Positions 25,829 through 32,943 of a stretch of 64,000 nt of DNA are shown here, piece after piece. The stretch is taken from the NCBI RefSeq assembly GCF_001509795.1, contig NZ_LLZN01000035.1:68466-132465 (forward strand), in the 5' to 3' direction. The notes under the pieces are model-generated. The model saw nothing but the letters and a program-made list of their open reading frames with translations. It ran no database searches and was not told the DNA's origin. The number at the start of each line of letters is the position of its first letter. Within the stretch, counting starts at the first letter, position 1. Origin of the DNA: Streptomyces sp. NRRL WC-3605 (GTDB taxonomy: Bacteria; Actinomycetota; Actinomycetes; Streptomycetales; Streptomycetaceae). Both the position numbers and the translations under genes were made by a program.

Positions 25829-25883
25829 GGCTGTCGGTGGCCCCCTCGTACGGTGTGCTCCTCCCCAAGAGAGAGGGCCGCCC

Positions 25884-26126
25884 GTGACTCCAGAGCAACG
25901 CCGTACGAAAGCCCGCGCCGCCGCCTACGCCAGATGGGCGAGAGAAGACGACCCGTCAGCGGCAACCTCGGCGGCCCGGGAAGCCTTCCTGAAGCGCTTC
26001 GAGGATCAGGTGGACCCGACGGGCCGGCTGGCCCCGCAAGAGAGGGCTAGGCGGGCACGAGCGGCCCGCAAGGCGTACTTCCAAGCCCTCGCGCTCAAGT
26101 CGTCCATGGCGCGGCGCGCGGCGTAA
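25884..26126 (+). CDS. Small basic protein of unknown function (element)
   Basis: An 80-aa, Arg/Ala-rich helical protein without cysteines. The GTG start has a good GAGAGGG ribosome-binding site. I recall similar short proteins starting with an MTPEQ-like motif in streptomycete genomes and phages, but no function is known to me. It is 55 bp downstream of int, and a terminator hairpin (26139-26172) closes the pair, so the two are probably co-transcribed. Its charge and size would suit a DNA-bending or excision helper, but this is speculation. Confidence 0.6.
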   Translation: MTPEQRRTKARAAAYARWAREDDPSAATSAAREAFLKRFEDQVDPTGRLAPQERARRARAARKAYFQALALKSSMARRAA

Positions 26127-26138
26127 CGCAGACTCCCC

Positions 26139-26172
26139 AAGAGGCCGTCCGGTGCGCCCGGGCGGTCTCTTT
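26139..26172 (+). terminator. Terminator after the integrase unit
   Basis: AAGAGGCCGTCCGG (26139-26152) pairs with CCGGGCGGTCTCTTT (26158-26172), with G-U pairs tolerated, and ends in TTT. It separates int and the 80-aa gene from the replication genes. Confidence 0.75.
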
Positions 26173-26359
26173 CGTGCCCCCAGCATCTCCATCGGCACCG
26201 ACTTCCGAGAACACGAGAGGCTTCGTCCTCAAGATCGAGCAGTTTGACGTTGATCTGCGAGCCTTCGCAGGCGAGGGGCGGTGGCCTACGGGCTGTCGCC
26301 CCTTCTTCGCGTCCCGTACGGGCTGTTTCTGGGTTTCAGGTGTCGGGGTCGGAAGGGAC

Positions 26360-26376
26360 GGTTGGGCCAGCCAACC
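26360..26376. promoter_or_regulatory. Palindrome upstream of the Xis-like gene
   Basis: GGTTGG-GCCAG-CCAACC, 37 bp before the HTH gene start. A wider pair GGTGTCG (26338-26344) and CGACACC (26392-26398) encloses it. It may be an operator for the small HTH protein or an RNA hairpin. Confidence 0.45.
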
Positions 26377-26412
26377 GGAACCACCGGCGAGCGACACCGA
26401 AAGGCCAGAGCC

Positions 26413-26616
26413 ATGGAGAAAATGATCTCCCCGAAGGAACTCGCCACCTTCCTGGGCGTCCCCGTCCAGACCGTCTACGAGTGGAACCACAGCGGGGCCG
26501 GGCCGCGCTACTCCCGCTTCGGCAAGCACGTCCGATACGCCCGCGCCGACGTTGAGGCGTGGCTGAACGCCCACACCGTCGATCGCAGTGACCGCCGTCG
26601 TGCCCAAGCCGCCTGA
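26413..26616 (+). CDS. Small MerR/HTH_17-type DNA-binding protein (Xis/BldC-like)
   Basis: A 67-aa protein, essentially one winged HTH domain: SPKELATFLGVPVQTVYEWN is the helix-turn-helix and RYARADVEAWLN the wing and closing helix. Proteins of this size and fold act as excisionases or as BldC-like regulators that bind direct repeats. It lies after the integrase unit and before the Rep gene, the usual place for xis in integrative elements. The ATG at 26413 is chosen; a second ATG at 26422 is possible. The element contains 11-bp-spaced direct repeats near 31247-31295 that could be bound by a protein of this type. Confidence 0.82.
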   Translation: MEKMISPKELATFLGVPVQTVYEWNHSGAGPRYSRFGKHVRYARADVEAWLNAHTVDRSDRRRAQAA

Positions 26617-26661
26617 GTCGCTGGTCGACAACGAACCCGACGACACAGAAAGCGAGGCGGC

Positions 26662-26850
26662 ATGAAATCCGTGATCGTCCCAACTGACGTAGCCGTGGCC
26701 TTCCTTGTCCGTGAAGGGGCGAGCAAGGAACAGGCCCGACGCTGGATCTACAACCGGAGCAAGTCCGGCCTGCTCACCAATCACGGCAAACGGGGAAATG
26801 GGCAAGCCCGCTGGGACCTGGCCGAAATCGACGCCCTGATCAGGAAATGA
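26662..26850 (+). CDS. Small HTH-like protein upstream of rep
   Basis: A 62-aa protein (MKSVIVPTDVAVAFLVREGA...) with the pattern of a minimal helix-turn-helix: ASKEQARRWIYNRSKSGLL, followed by a basic loop and a closing helix DLAEIDALI. It probably binds DNA. Its stop codon region overlaps a possible ATG (26847) of the downstream Rep frame, so the two are translationally linked or at least co-transcribed. It may be a copy-control or activator protein, by analogy with plasmid rep operons; this is inference. Confidence 0.65.
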   Translation: MKSVIVPTDVAVAFLVREGASKEQARRWIYNRSKSGLLTNHGKRGNGQARWDLAEIDALIRK

Positions 26851-26942
26851 AACGACCCCCGGGAAGGGAAACCGGGGGCCGCAACGCCAACCGTTCGGAC
26901 CCGCGAAGCGGTCGGCTACTCAACCAGAAAGAGGTAGCGACA

Positions 26943-28187
26943 ATGCTACAGGAAACCCCCGACAGCGAAACCCCGCCGTGCGGGTCCGGCGCGCGCGTTC
27001 GATTCGATCAGCCGTTGCCCTGCGGCCCTGACGAACTGATATCGGATGACGACCTGGAACGTCTCATTGAGGCGGACCGGCGACGGAATGAGATCCGCCA
27101 GTACGCAGAATATGAACTGTTCAAGCGTGAAGCCAAGCGCATGGCCGACGCGCTGGAGCATGAAAGCGATATAGCGGCCCTGGATGCCCGCTCACGCAGC
27201 CTGACGGAATTTCTCGCGGAGAAGCCTGCCGGGGGGCCGCGTTACGACATCGCCGAACTTCTGCCTATCGAAGGCAATTTCACGCTGCTCGCAGCCAAGA
27301 AGACGGGTAAGACGACAACGACCGTCGAACTGGTCCGGGCTGTTGCCGACGGTGAACCCTTCCTCGGGCGCTTCGAAATCACGGACGGACCGGGCAATGT
27401 TGCCGTCTGGGACTACGAAATGAGCGAAGACCAGCTCAGGGAGTGGATACGTGACGCAGGCGTACGGAACACCGGAAATGTGCACGTGCTGAGCCTGCGC
27501 GGCCTGTATGCATCGCTCCGCACCCCCGCTACCCGAGAATGGGCGGTCAAGTGGCTCCGCGATCGTCAGATACGCGTATGGGTCCTCGATCCCGCCCACC
27601 GCGCAATGACCGGATTCACGACACAAGGCGACCCCAATGACGCCGTCCTCGAATTCACCGAGACGCTGGAGCGTATCAAGCGTGAAGCGGGGGTGCGGAA
27701 TCTCGGATTGCCCATCCACACCGGAATCAGGGGCGACCACGCCCGTGGAGCCTCCCGGTGGGGCGACTGGCCCGATGCAATCTGGACGCTCAAGAAGGAC
27801 GAGTCCGGGCGGCGGACGCTGCAAGCAGAAGGCCGAGACGTGAATTTCCAGCCGGCCGACCTGAAAATGGACCCGAATACGCGAAGGCTGTCAGTTCCGG
27901 CGTTCGCCAACGCGTCCAGTGCCTATCAGGGTCCGAGCGACGTAGACAAGCTCTGCATGTGGCTTGCGAGCAATCCCGGAAAGCATCCATCGAAACGCAG
28001 CGTGGCGCTCGCCCTAGGCGTAAGCCAAGAAAAGGCTGCATCAATCATGGAACTGGCCGAGGACGCCGAACGGATCGTCATCCAGCCCGGCCCCCGGCGG
28101 TCACATCGCGCATGGCTCCCAGAGCACTGGGAAGCGGAGCAGAAGGCCCGGCAGGAAGACGCCCAGGGGCGTCAGATGGAGCTATAA
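26943..28187 (+). CDS. RepA-like AAA ATPase, probable replication helicase/initiator
   Basis: A 414-aa ATPase of the RSF1010 RepA/AAA_25 type (RecA-fold hexameric helicases). Walker A is AKKTGKT (118-124), Walker B VWVLDPAHR (212-220), and the HTGIRGDHARGASRWGDWPD stretch (259-278) is the conserved ARG-S-W-D region of this group. The C-terminal 70 residues (DVDKLCMWLASNPGKHPSKR onward) look like a winged helix that could bind DNA. A good GAGG ribosome-binding site favours ATG 26943; ATG 26847, overlapping the previous stop codon, would add 32 residues. The gene is followed directly by an iteron-like array, so it likely starts or drives replication of the excised element. Confidence 0.8.
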   Translation: MLQETPDSETPPCGSGARVRFDQPLPCGPDELISDDDLERLIEADRRRNEIRQYAEYELFKREAKRMADALEHESDIAALDARSRSLTEFLAEKPAGGPRYDIAELLPIEGNFTLLAAKKTGKTTTTVELVRAVADGEPFLGRFEITDGPGNVAVWDYEMSEDQLREWIRDAGVRNTGNVHVLSLRGLYASLRTPATREWAVKWLRDRQIRVWVLDPAHRAMTGFTTQGDPNDAVLEFTETLERIKREAGVRNLGLPIHTGIRGDHARGASRWGDWPDAIWTLKKDESGRRTLQAEGRDVNFQPADLKMDPNTRRLSVPAFANASSAYQGPSDVDKLCMWLASNPGKHPSKRSVALALGVSQEKAASIMELAEDAERIVIQPGPRRSHRAWLPEHWEAEQKARQEDAQGRQMEL

Positions 28188-28206
28188 GGAGGGCGACTGC
28201 TCGGCC

Positions 28207-28335
28207 GACTGCTTCCGGAGTGCTTCCGAAGCAGTCACCGAGCACTCGAAACGCCCAGGTCACACCGCTTCCGAAGCAGTCGAAAGCACTCACTGCTCTT
28301 ATCTCTATAGGGGAAGCACTCAGCCAGAAGCACTC
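28207..28335. repeat. Iteron-like array, candidate replication origin of the element
   Basis: Eight copies of GAAGCASTC (S = C or G), six close and two with a one-base change. On the minus strand at 28207-28216 and 28218-28227; on the plus strand at 28227-28236, 28239-28247 (one base short), 28272-28281, 28282-28291, 28312-28321 and 28326-28335. The second and third form a palindrome. An AT-rich CTTATCTCTATAG (28298-28310) lies within the array. Its position, 19 bp after the RepA-like gene, is typical of iteron origins. Confidence 0.7.
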
Positions 28336-28496
28336 GATTCGGCCGTAAGGGGTGAGCCTCTGGACGCCCCCAGCAAGGCCGCTCACCCACCCTCCAGGCA
28401 TAACGGAGTCAGGTCGGCACTGCGAAGCCGTCAGAACGCCGCACAGCCCCCTCCTGGGCGTCCCGAGCTGGACGCCCCACCCGAAAGGAAGACGCC

Positions 28497-28808
28497 ATGA
28501 CCACGATCCCCGACTTCCCTCCCGTCCCCGGCCCCGGCGAACTCGTTCTCGCCGCGTTCAACCGCTACCCGCTCGCCGAAGACGACTGGTCGCGTTTCAG
28601 GAGAGGCGTAGACGCGTACACCAAGAATTGGCGTCAGGTACTGAAAGCCCGCGAAGAGGCTGGGGGTGACGTCTATATCTCCCCGGTATGGGAAAAGCCA
28701 CTGTCTGAGCAATTCGCACACGAAGCGCGCCGGCTGCGGGAAATAGGGTCGCCTGAGTGGAGGCTCTGGGAGGCGCAGGCGCGCGAATTCGAGCTGAATG
28801 AAATGTGA
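28497..28808 (+). CDS. Hypothetical protein upstream of the capsid gene
   Basis: A 103-aa acidic, helix-rich protein without recognisable family. It is rich in Trp and Arg/Glu (WSRFRRGVDAYTKNWRQVLK, EFELNEM at the end), has no signal peptide and no cysteines. A clear ribosome-binding site (GGAAG) precedes the ATG. It lies between the origin-like array and the capsid gene, so it could be a capsid-assembly or regulatory factor; nothing in the sequence proves this. A possible GTG frame starts at its stop codon, but runs into the capsid gene and is not supported. Confidence 0.6.
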   Translation: MTTIPDFPPVPGPGELVLAAFNRYPLAEDDWSRFRRGVDAYTKNWRQVLKAREEAGGDVYISPVWEKPLSEQFAHEARRLREIGSPEWRLWEAQAREFELNEM

Positions 28809-29105
28809 CCCGTATCACCATCCCCTTTTCTCGCTCTATTCGCCAATTCCGGGATACCGTGATAGGCGAGGCACGGGAACTCCTCATGGTGACGTACGCC
28901 CCCTCTCCCCCTCCGGGTTTCCTCTCGTTTCCCCGGCAACGGAGACCGACCAGGGGGCGTACGTTCTCCCGTCGGCTGGACGGCCGACATCGCACAGTTC
29001 CCCCACTCAACTCCCTCTGTAGCTGGGCGGCTACGCCGCAGCCGACGACTGGGCGGTCCTCGGATTGCGAATCAACATCACGCACTCCAGAAAAGGACCA
29101 CTGTC
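28809..29105 (+). other. Structured leader upstream of the capsid gene
   Basis: 297 bp without a supported gene. It contains a perfect 13-bp inverted repeat, ACGTACGCCCCCT (28892-28904) and AGGGGGCGTACGT (28952-28964), enclosing 47 nt with further C/G pairing potential. It could be a structured 5' leader or a regulatory RNA controlling capsid expression. Confidence 0.5.
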
Positions 29106-30275
29106 ATGGAATTCCCCGCACTTCAGGCCGTACAGCAGGAACTCTCGCAGCTCCTCGCCGAAGCGAGCGACGGAAACGGCGGCCACGACCTGGCCAAGAT
29201 CCGCAGCATCAGCGGCACCAATGCCGAGAAGCTGAAGCACATCAAGGCCCTCAGCTCCAAGATCGCCGAACTCAAGGCGATGGGTGAGGCGTCCGGCCGT
29301 CTGTCCGGCGACGGCGCACAGGCGTTCAAGACCGGCGTCACCGGCTCTCACAAGGCCGCGACCGCCAGCACCGCTCAGGGAGCCCGCCAGTGGGCGCAGG
29401 ACGCCGCCCAGGCCCTCACCAAGGCCGCCGAGAAGCACGGCGTCAAGGCGCTCACGTCCGGCAGCGTGGACGCCCCCACGATGGTCCGTACGGGCCTGTT
29501 CGCCATGCCGTCCAACCCGGCCCGGCTCCTCGACCTCATCGTGGACGTTCAGTCCGTCCCCGGCAACGAGTTCGAGTACCTCCAGCAGACCGTGCGCACG
29601 GACAACGCCGCCGCCGTCGTGGACGCCGCCACCAAGCCCACGTCGATCTACACCGTGAAGTCCGTTCAGGACCGCGTGAGGGTGTACGCGCACCTGTCGG
29701 AACCGGTCCCGCTGCGACTGTTCGCCGACCACAAGGACCTCCGGCCGTTCCTCGAAAGCGAGATGACGCGCGGCGTCCTGGACGCCCTCGAAGCGGACAT
29801 CGTCAGCGGCGCCGTGGCCAGTGAGAACGTCGTCGGCATCCTCAACACCACGGGGATCGGAGCGACCGCGTACACCACCAGCGTGCCGGTCACCCTCCGG
29901 AAGGCCCTCACGGCCATGCAGACGGCCCACGAGGCCCCGACGGCGTGGGCGCTCAACCCGGCCGACGCGGAAGCCCTGGATCTGCTCCTGACGGCCGACG
30001 GCGAGTACGTCGGTTCCAGCGCCGACGGGCAGTTCGCCTACAGCAACATCTTCGGCCAGATCCCCCGCGTGATCACCACCTCGGTTCCCGCCGGAACGGC
30101 GATCCTCGCCGACTGGACGCAGTGCCGCCTCTACGTCCGCGAGGGGACGAGGATCGACGTGGACTCGTCCGGGGTCCTGTTCGACACGAACCGGGCCAAG
30201 TTCAGGGCTGAGGGCCGCTTCGGCTTCGCGGTGAACCGCCCCTCGGCGTTCCGGACGGTGGACCTGACGGCGTAA
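29106..30275 (+). CDS. HK97-fold phage major capsid protein
   Basis: A 389-aa major capsid protein. The N-terminal 60 residues form a heptad-like helical region (LQAVQQELSQLLAEA, KLKHIKALSSKIAELKAMGE) comparable to the scaffolding delta domain of HK97-type capsids, followed by an Ala-rich linker. From about residue 115 the HK97 fold is recognisable: VRTGLFAMPSNPARLLDLIV, then ENVVGILNTTGIGATAY, then WALNPADAEALDLLLTADG and the C-terminal strand region. AAAAGGACC upstream serves as ribosome-binding site. No portal, protease, terminase or tail gene is nearby, so it cannot make an infectious particle alone; it may form or resize shells with a helper phage. An encapsulin is the main alternative but less likely given the N-terminal helix. 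Confidence 0.9.
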   Translation: MEFPALQAVQQELSQLLAEASDGNGGHDLAKIRSISGTNAEKLKHIKALSSKIAELKAMGEASGRLSGDGAQAFKTGVTGSHKAATASTAQGARQWAQDAAQALTKAAEKHGVKALTSGSVDAPTMVRTGLFAMPSNPARLLDLIVDVQSVPGNEFEYLQQTVRTDNAAAVVDAATKPTSIYTVKSVQDRVRVYAHLSEPVPLRLFADHKDLRPFLESEMTRGVLDALEADIVSGAVASENVVGILNTTGIGATAYTTSVPVTLRKALTAMQTAHEAPTAWALNPADAEALDLLLTADGEYVGSSADGQFAYSNIFGQIPRVITTSVPAGTAILADWTQCRLYVREGTRIDVDSSGVLFDTNRAKFRAEGRFGFAVNRPSAFRTVDLTA

Positions 30276-30287
30276 CGCCCACGACCC

Positions 30288-30319
30288 GGCCAACTCTCCT
30301 CAATCGGGGGGAGTTGGCC
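30288..30319 (+). terminator. Terminator after the capsid gene
   Basis: GGCCAACTC (30288-30296) and GAGTTGGCC (30311-30319), extendable by two C-G pairs, 13 bp after the capsid stop. It isolates the capsid unit. Confidence 0.8.
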
Positions 30320-30335
30320 CCAGCCGGCCCGCAGG

Positions 30336-30554
30336 ATGGAATGGCGAACTGCCATGAAAACTGTGGGTGTTACCCAAGCCGACCTCCAACTGGGCTACGC
30401 GTGCATGGACCGGGACCACTTCGCGGCCCTGTATCCGGGCTCAACCCCACACAGGGCGCTGGAAGCCGAGGTGGAGCTGAGGAAGCGTCTGCTGCCTCGC
30501 CTGCCTACCCGTGCAGAGCTGGACGCCTGCCGACGTGCAGCACGTACAGCCTGA
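30336..30554 (+). CDS. Small hypothetical protein after the capsid gene
   Basis: A 72-aa frame (or 66 aa from ATG 30354) encoding a Leu/Arg/Glu-rich helical peptide with SDHF-like DRDHFAALYPGSTPHRALEA in the middle. The ribosome-binding site is weak, but the frame ends just before a strong terminator stem (30560-30593), which supports it as a real gene. There is no family resemblance. Confidence 0.5.
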   Translation: MEWRTAMKTVGVTQADLQLGYACMDRDHFAALYPGSTPHRALEAEVELRKRLLPRLPTRAELDACRRAARTA

Positions 30555-30559
30555 GAGAC

Positions 30560-30593
30560 GCCCCACCACCCATGCCCGCGTGGGAGGTGGGGC
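30560..30593 (+). terminator. Terminator after the 72-aa gene
   Basis: A 13-bp stem, GCCCCACCACCCA with TGGGAGGTGGGGC, one mismatch, 8-nt loop. It starts 6 bp after the stop codon at 30554. Confidence 0.8.
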
Positions 30594-31246
30594 CCCCGGC
30601 CCCGACCCCGGTGAGGTGGGTGCCGCGCCCCTGGTGCCGTGCCCCTCGCCGCTGTGCCTGCGCCTTGCCCGCACACTCACTGCAACCACACAGCCAAGCA
30701 CACGAAAGCTCGAAGGCAAGCAAGCACCAAGGGAAAAGGCAAGGAACTGCGGAAATCGTGAGGTTTGCGGAAAAGGTAGCTTCGCAAGCATGAACACAAT
30801 CTTCAACAGCGAAATTGCGACCGAAACTCATCGCCCCAGCAATCCCTCGGCTGGCAGACCCTCTAGGTACCTGCACCCAAGGAATCCCCTTGGAGTCCCA
30901 TTCATCTCGGACTCGCCTCGCCTCCAAGCACCCCATTACCGCACCGGCAGCACTGCAACTGCCGGGAATCACCACCCCTGTAACCCTGTGCCGGTCGGGA
31001 CGGAAAGGTTCATGCCCCCGATATCACCAACGACAGGGAATGCATGATTATGCAGCCGGTTATGCATAGGAGGGGGGTACCTCATCCGCATATTATGCAG
31101 GCCCGGACGACCCCCGCCCCTGTGAATCGTTTCCCTCCCTATTCGTCAGCCTGACGAAAACGAAGGAAAATTGCAGTTCAGAGGCGTGATCAACTTGAGT
31201 CGGCGAGGCCGAGGGCCCGACCACTCCTCGGCGGCCCCGACGGGCT
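30594..31246. other. Gene-poor, relatively AT-rich stretch of the element
   Basis: About 650 bp. Open frames exist but lack ribosome-binding sites and family resemblance. The purine-rich part (about 30710-30790) and three TTATGCA-like motifs (31048, 31060, 31092) stand out, as does the palindrome at 31142-31158. It may hold regulatory sites or a small RNA; I cannot define one. Confidence 0.4.
31142..31158. promoter_or_regulatory. Perfect palindrome, candidate repressor site
   Basis: TTCGTCAG-C-CTGACGAA: 8-bp perfect arms around one base, within the gene-poor stretch about 150 bp before the zinc-finger gene. The size fits an operator of a dimeric HTH protein. Confidence 0.5.
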
Positions 31247-31295
31247 GCATATTCGCCGCATATTCATGCGGTGATGCATATTCGCTGCATACTGG
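31247..31295 (+). promoter_or_regulatory. 11-bp direct repeats at the promoter of the zinc-finger gene
   Basis: GCATATTC begins at 31247, 31258 and 31276, and GCATACTG at 31287. The first two and the last two are each exactly 11 bp apart, one helical turn. They lie immediately before the ribosome-binding site, so binding should control this gene. Direct repeats on one face suit BldC/Xis-like proteins. Confidence 0.6.
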
Positions 31296-31305
31296 AGGTG
31301 TCATT

Positions 31306-31572
31306 ATGCGATGCGCGGAGTGTCGGAAGCCCTTCGCTGGGCGAAAGGGTCAGAAATTCTGCCGTGAGCCGGAATGCGTGCGGGCGAGGCGTGCCAGGAT
31401 CTACCGCGAGTGGTACGCCGATGCTCGCGCCAACGGAATGCCTCCCCGGAAAACGGGCGTCGTTCCGTGCGCGGGTTGCGGAAAGCCCTGCCTGGGCGGA
31501 AAGGGTAGCCTCCCCGAAGGGCAGCGTCGTTGCCGTGAATGCCGATCGAAAGCTACTCAAGCGCCGAATTAA
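31306..31572 (+). CDS. Two-zinc-finger protein (element)
   Basis: An 88-aa basic protein with two Cys4-type zinc-binding units: CAEC...CREPEC near residues 3-24 and CAGC...CREC in the C-terminal half. Between them is a basic, aromatic linker (ARRARIYREWYADARANGMP). Such small treble-clef proteins usually bind nucleic acid or act as phage-type recombination or transcription helpers. The ATG at 31306 has an ideal GGAGG ribosome-binding site (31292-31296); the upstream frame runs through the repeat operator and is not coding. The gene is convergent with the XRE gene and overlaps it slightly at the 3' ends. Confidence 0.75.
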   Translation: MRCAECRKPFAGRKGQKFCREPECVRARRARIYREWYADARANGMPPRKTGVVPCAGCGKPCLGGKGSLPEGQRRCRECRSKATQAPN

Positions 31573-32404
31573 GGGCTCGCATGATGCATTCCCGCGCCGC
31601 CGATCCGTGAACGGCAGAGCGGGACAATTCTGCGAACGCCCGTAGGTACGTGTGCACTTCGCCCGGTGCCGTGATGTTGACCTCTGCCGTCAGGGTTTCC
31701 ACGGCCACCTGGGCGTCATCGAACGCGTAGAAGGCTTCGAGCGGCCAGACGGTACGCCGGGCCGCGAACGGGATGATCCCTAGGGACACGTTCGGCCGGG
31801 ACATGATCTCTTGCAGGTACCGAAGCTGTGCGGCCAGCTCGGGGCCGTCGCAGACCCGGTAGTACAGAACGGCTTCTTCGAGCAGCAGCCCGAACCGGTG
31901 GTTGCCCTCGTGGACGACGCGGGACCGGTTGAGGCGTGCTTGTACAGCGTCGGCCACGTCGTCAGGGGTGCCCTGGAAGGCCGTGATGGACCGCAGAAGC
32001 CCTGTCGCGTAGTCGGCGGTCTGGAGCATCCCCGGCACGACGTTGGAGGCGTACACGCGGAAGTGGGCGGTTCGCTCGTACAGGGGGACGGTCTTCTCGT
32101 GAACCCTCCGCATGCCGTCCCGGTGGATCTGCCGCCAGTGGACGTACATGGACTCGGCGGTACGGGACGCGGCGATCAGATCGGCCGCCCGGTCTGCCAC
32201 TCCGCAGGCTTGGCACCAGGCCCGAATGTCGTCATCGGAGGGAGCTGTCTTGGCCCGTGCGATGCGGGAGGCTTTCGACTTGTGCCACCCGCACAGCACG
32301 GCCAGTTCATGCCCTGTCAGCCCTGCGTCCCGACGTATGCCATCCAGTTGGGCAGCGATGGCCGCACGGGCAGCCTGGGCGGTGGACAGCGGTGATGTGG
32401 GCAT
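31553..32404 (-). CDS. XRE-family regulator with DUF5753 (Scr1-like) domain
   Basis: A 283-aa protein: N-terminal XRE HTH (about residues 14-75, LTGHELAVLCGWHKSKASRI) and a C-terminal DUF5753 domain (about 90-275) with VPGMLQTADYATGLLRSI and the EEAVLYYRV segment. DUF5753 proteins are very numerous in Streptomyces; Scr1 is an example annotated as toxin-antitoxin-like together with a DUF397 partner. Here the partner next door is a DUF6879 protein instead. It overlaps the zinc-finger gene by 20 bp at its 3' end. It is the best candidate for the element's repressor, though some such proteins are host regulators. Confidence 0.88.
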   Translation of the reverse strand: MPTSPLSTAQAARAAIAAQLDGIRRDAGLTGHELAVLCGWHKSKASRIARAKTAPSDDDIRAWCQACGVADRAADLIAASRTAESMYVHWRQIHRDGMRRVHEKTVPLYERTAHFRVYASNVVPGMLQTADYATGLLRSITAFQGTPDDVADAVQARLNRSRVVHEGNHRFGLLLEEAVLYYRVCDGPELAAQLRYLQEIMSRPNVSLGIIPFAARRTVWPLEAFYAFDDAQVAVETLTAEVNITAPGEVHTYLRAFAELSRSAVHGSAARECIMRALNSALE

Positions 32405-32415
32405 GAACTTGCTTC

Positions 32416-32943
32416 TCAGACGGTGTACTTGTCGTGCGGCGTGGCCAGGTCCCAGACGGCCTCGAAGGCGTCGGCGCAGAAGCCGGCGGTTGCCTGATCT
32501 TCGGTCTGGTCGGTGTGGACCCAGCGTCCGTCCCCGTCGAACACGTTGAACTGGACGAGCCTGCCGTCGAACAGCCAGAAGTCGTTTCCGGGCAGAGCGA
32601 GCCTGGACGCCAACCGGCGGGGCAGCCAGCGGATTTCCTCGCCTGCGGCGATGTTGGTGAAGGTGAACGAGTGCTCGTACCGGATGTACTCGCTGGGCGG
32701 TTCGCTCACGATTCGAGCCCGGCGCAACCGGACGCCCTTGGCGGTGATTTCCTGGACCACGTCGAGCCAGGGCCGCCACCACGACTCTCGGTCGTCGTCC
32801 GGGTCGAGCCGGTGACCCTGCCGCCATGCCGCAAAGCGTTCGTCCTCGTTCGGGATGGCGTACACGTCGCGCATCTCCAGATGAACGGCAGACCGCTCAA
32901 CCGACCGGATCAGGTCGGTGAAGTTACTCAGGCTCTGCGCCAT
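32416..32943 (-). CDS. DUF6879 family protein
   Basis: A 175-aa protein of the DUF6879 family, a common partner of XRE-DUF5753 regulators in streptomycetes. Visible segments are SAVHLEMRDVYAIPNEDERF, the WRPWLDVVQEITAKG part and FWLFDGRLVQFNVFDGDGRW. Its fold and role are unknown; membership of toxin-antitoxin-like or signalling modules has been suggested for the neighbourhood. The ATG at 32943 follows GGGAGG. It is 11 bp upstream of the XRE gene, and its start overlaps the 77-aa gene by 20 bp, so the three genes form one operon. Confidence 0.85.
   Translation of the reverse strand: MAQSLSNFTDLIRSVERSAVHLEMRDVYAIPNEDERFAAWRQGHRLDPDDDRESWWRPWLDVVQEITAKGVRLRRARIVSEPPSEYIRYEHSFTFTNIAAGEEIRWLPRRLASRLALPGNDFWLFDGRLVQFNVFDGDGRWVHTDQTEDQATAGFCADAFEAVWDLATPHDKYTV

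Noticed and set aside
28805..29287. A GTG frame overlapping the stop codon of the 103-aa gene and running into the capsid gene
   Set aside because: It would have to extend 180 bp into the capsid gene, has no family resemblance, and only its first 30 codons look plausible; I treat the region as a leader.
29106..30275. Encapsulin rather than phage capsid
   Set aside because: The N-terminal heptad region and linker are of the scaffold type seen in HK97 phages, there is no nearby cargo enzyme, and the gene sits in an integrase-bearing element; not completely excluded.
30505..31047. Overlapping frames on both strands in the gene-poor part of the element
   Set aside because: They have no ribosome-binding sites, are rich in unusual residue runs and cross a strong terminator stem at 30560-30593.
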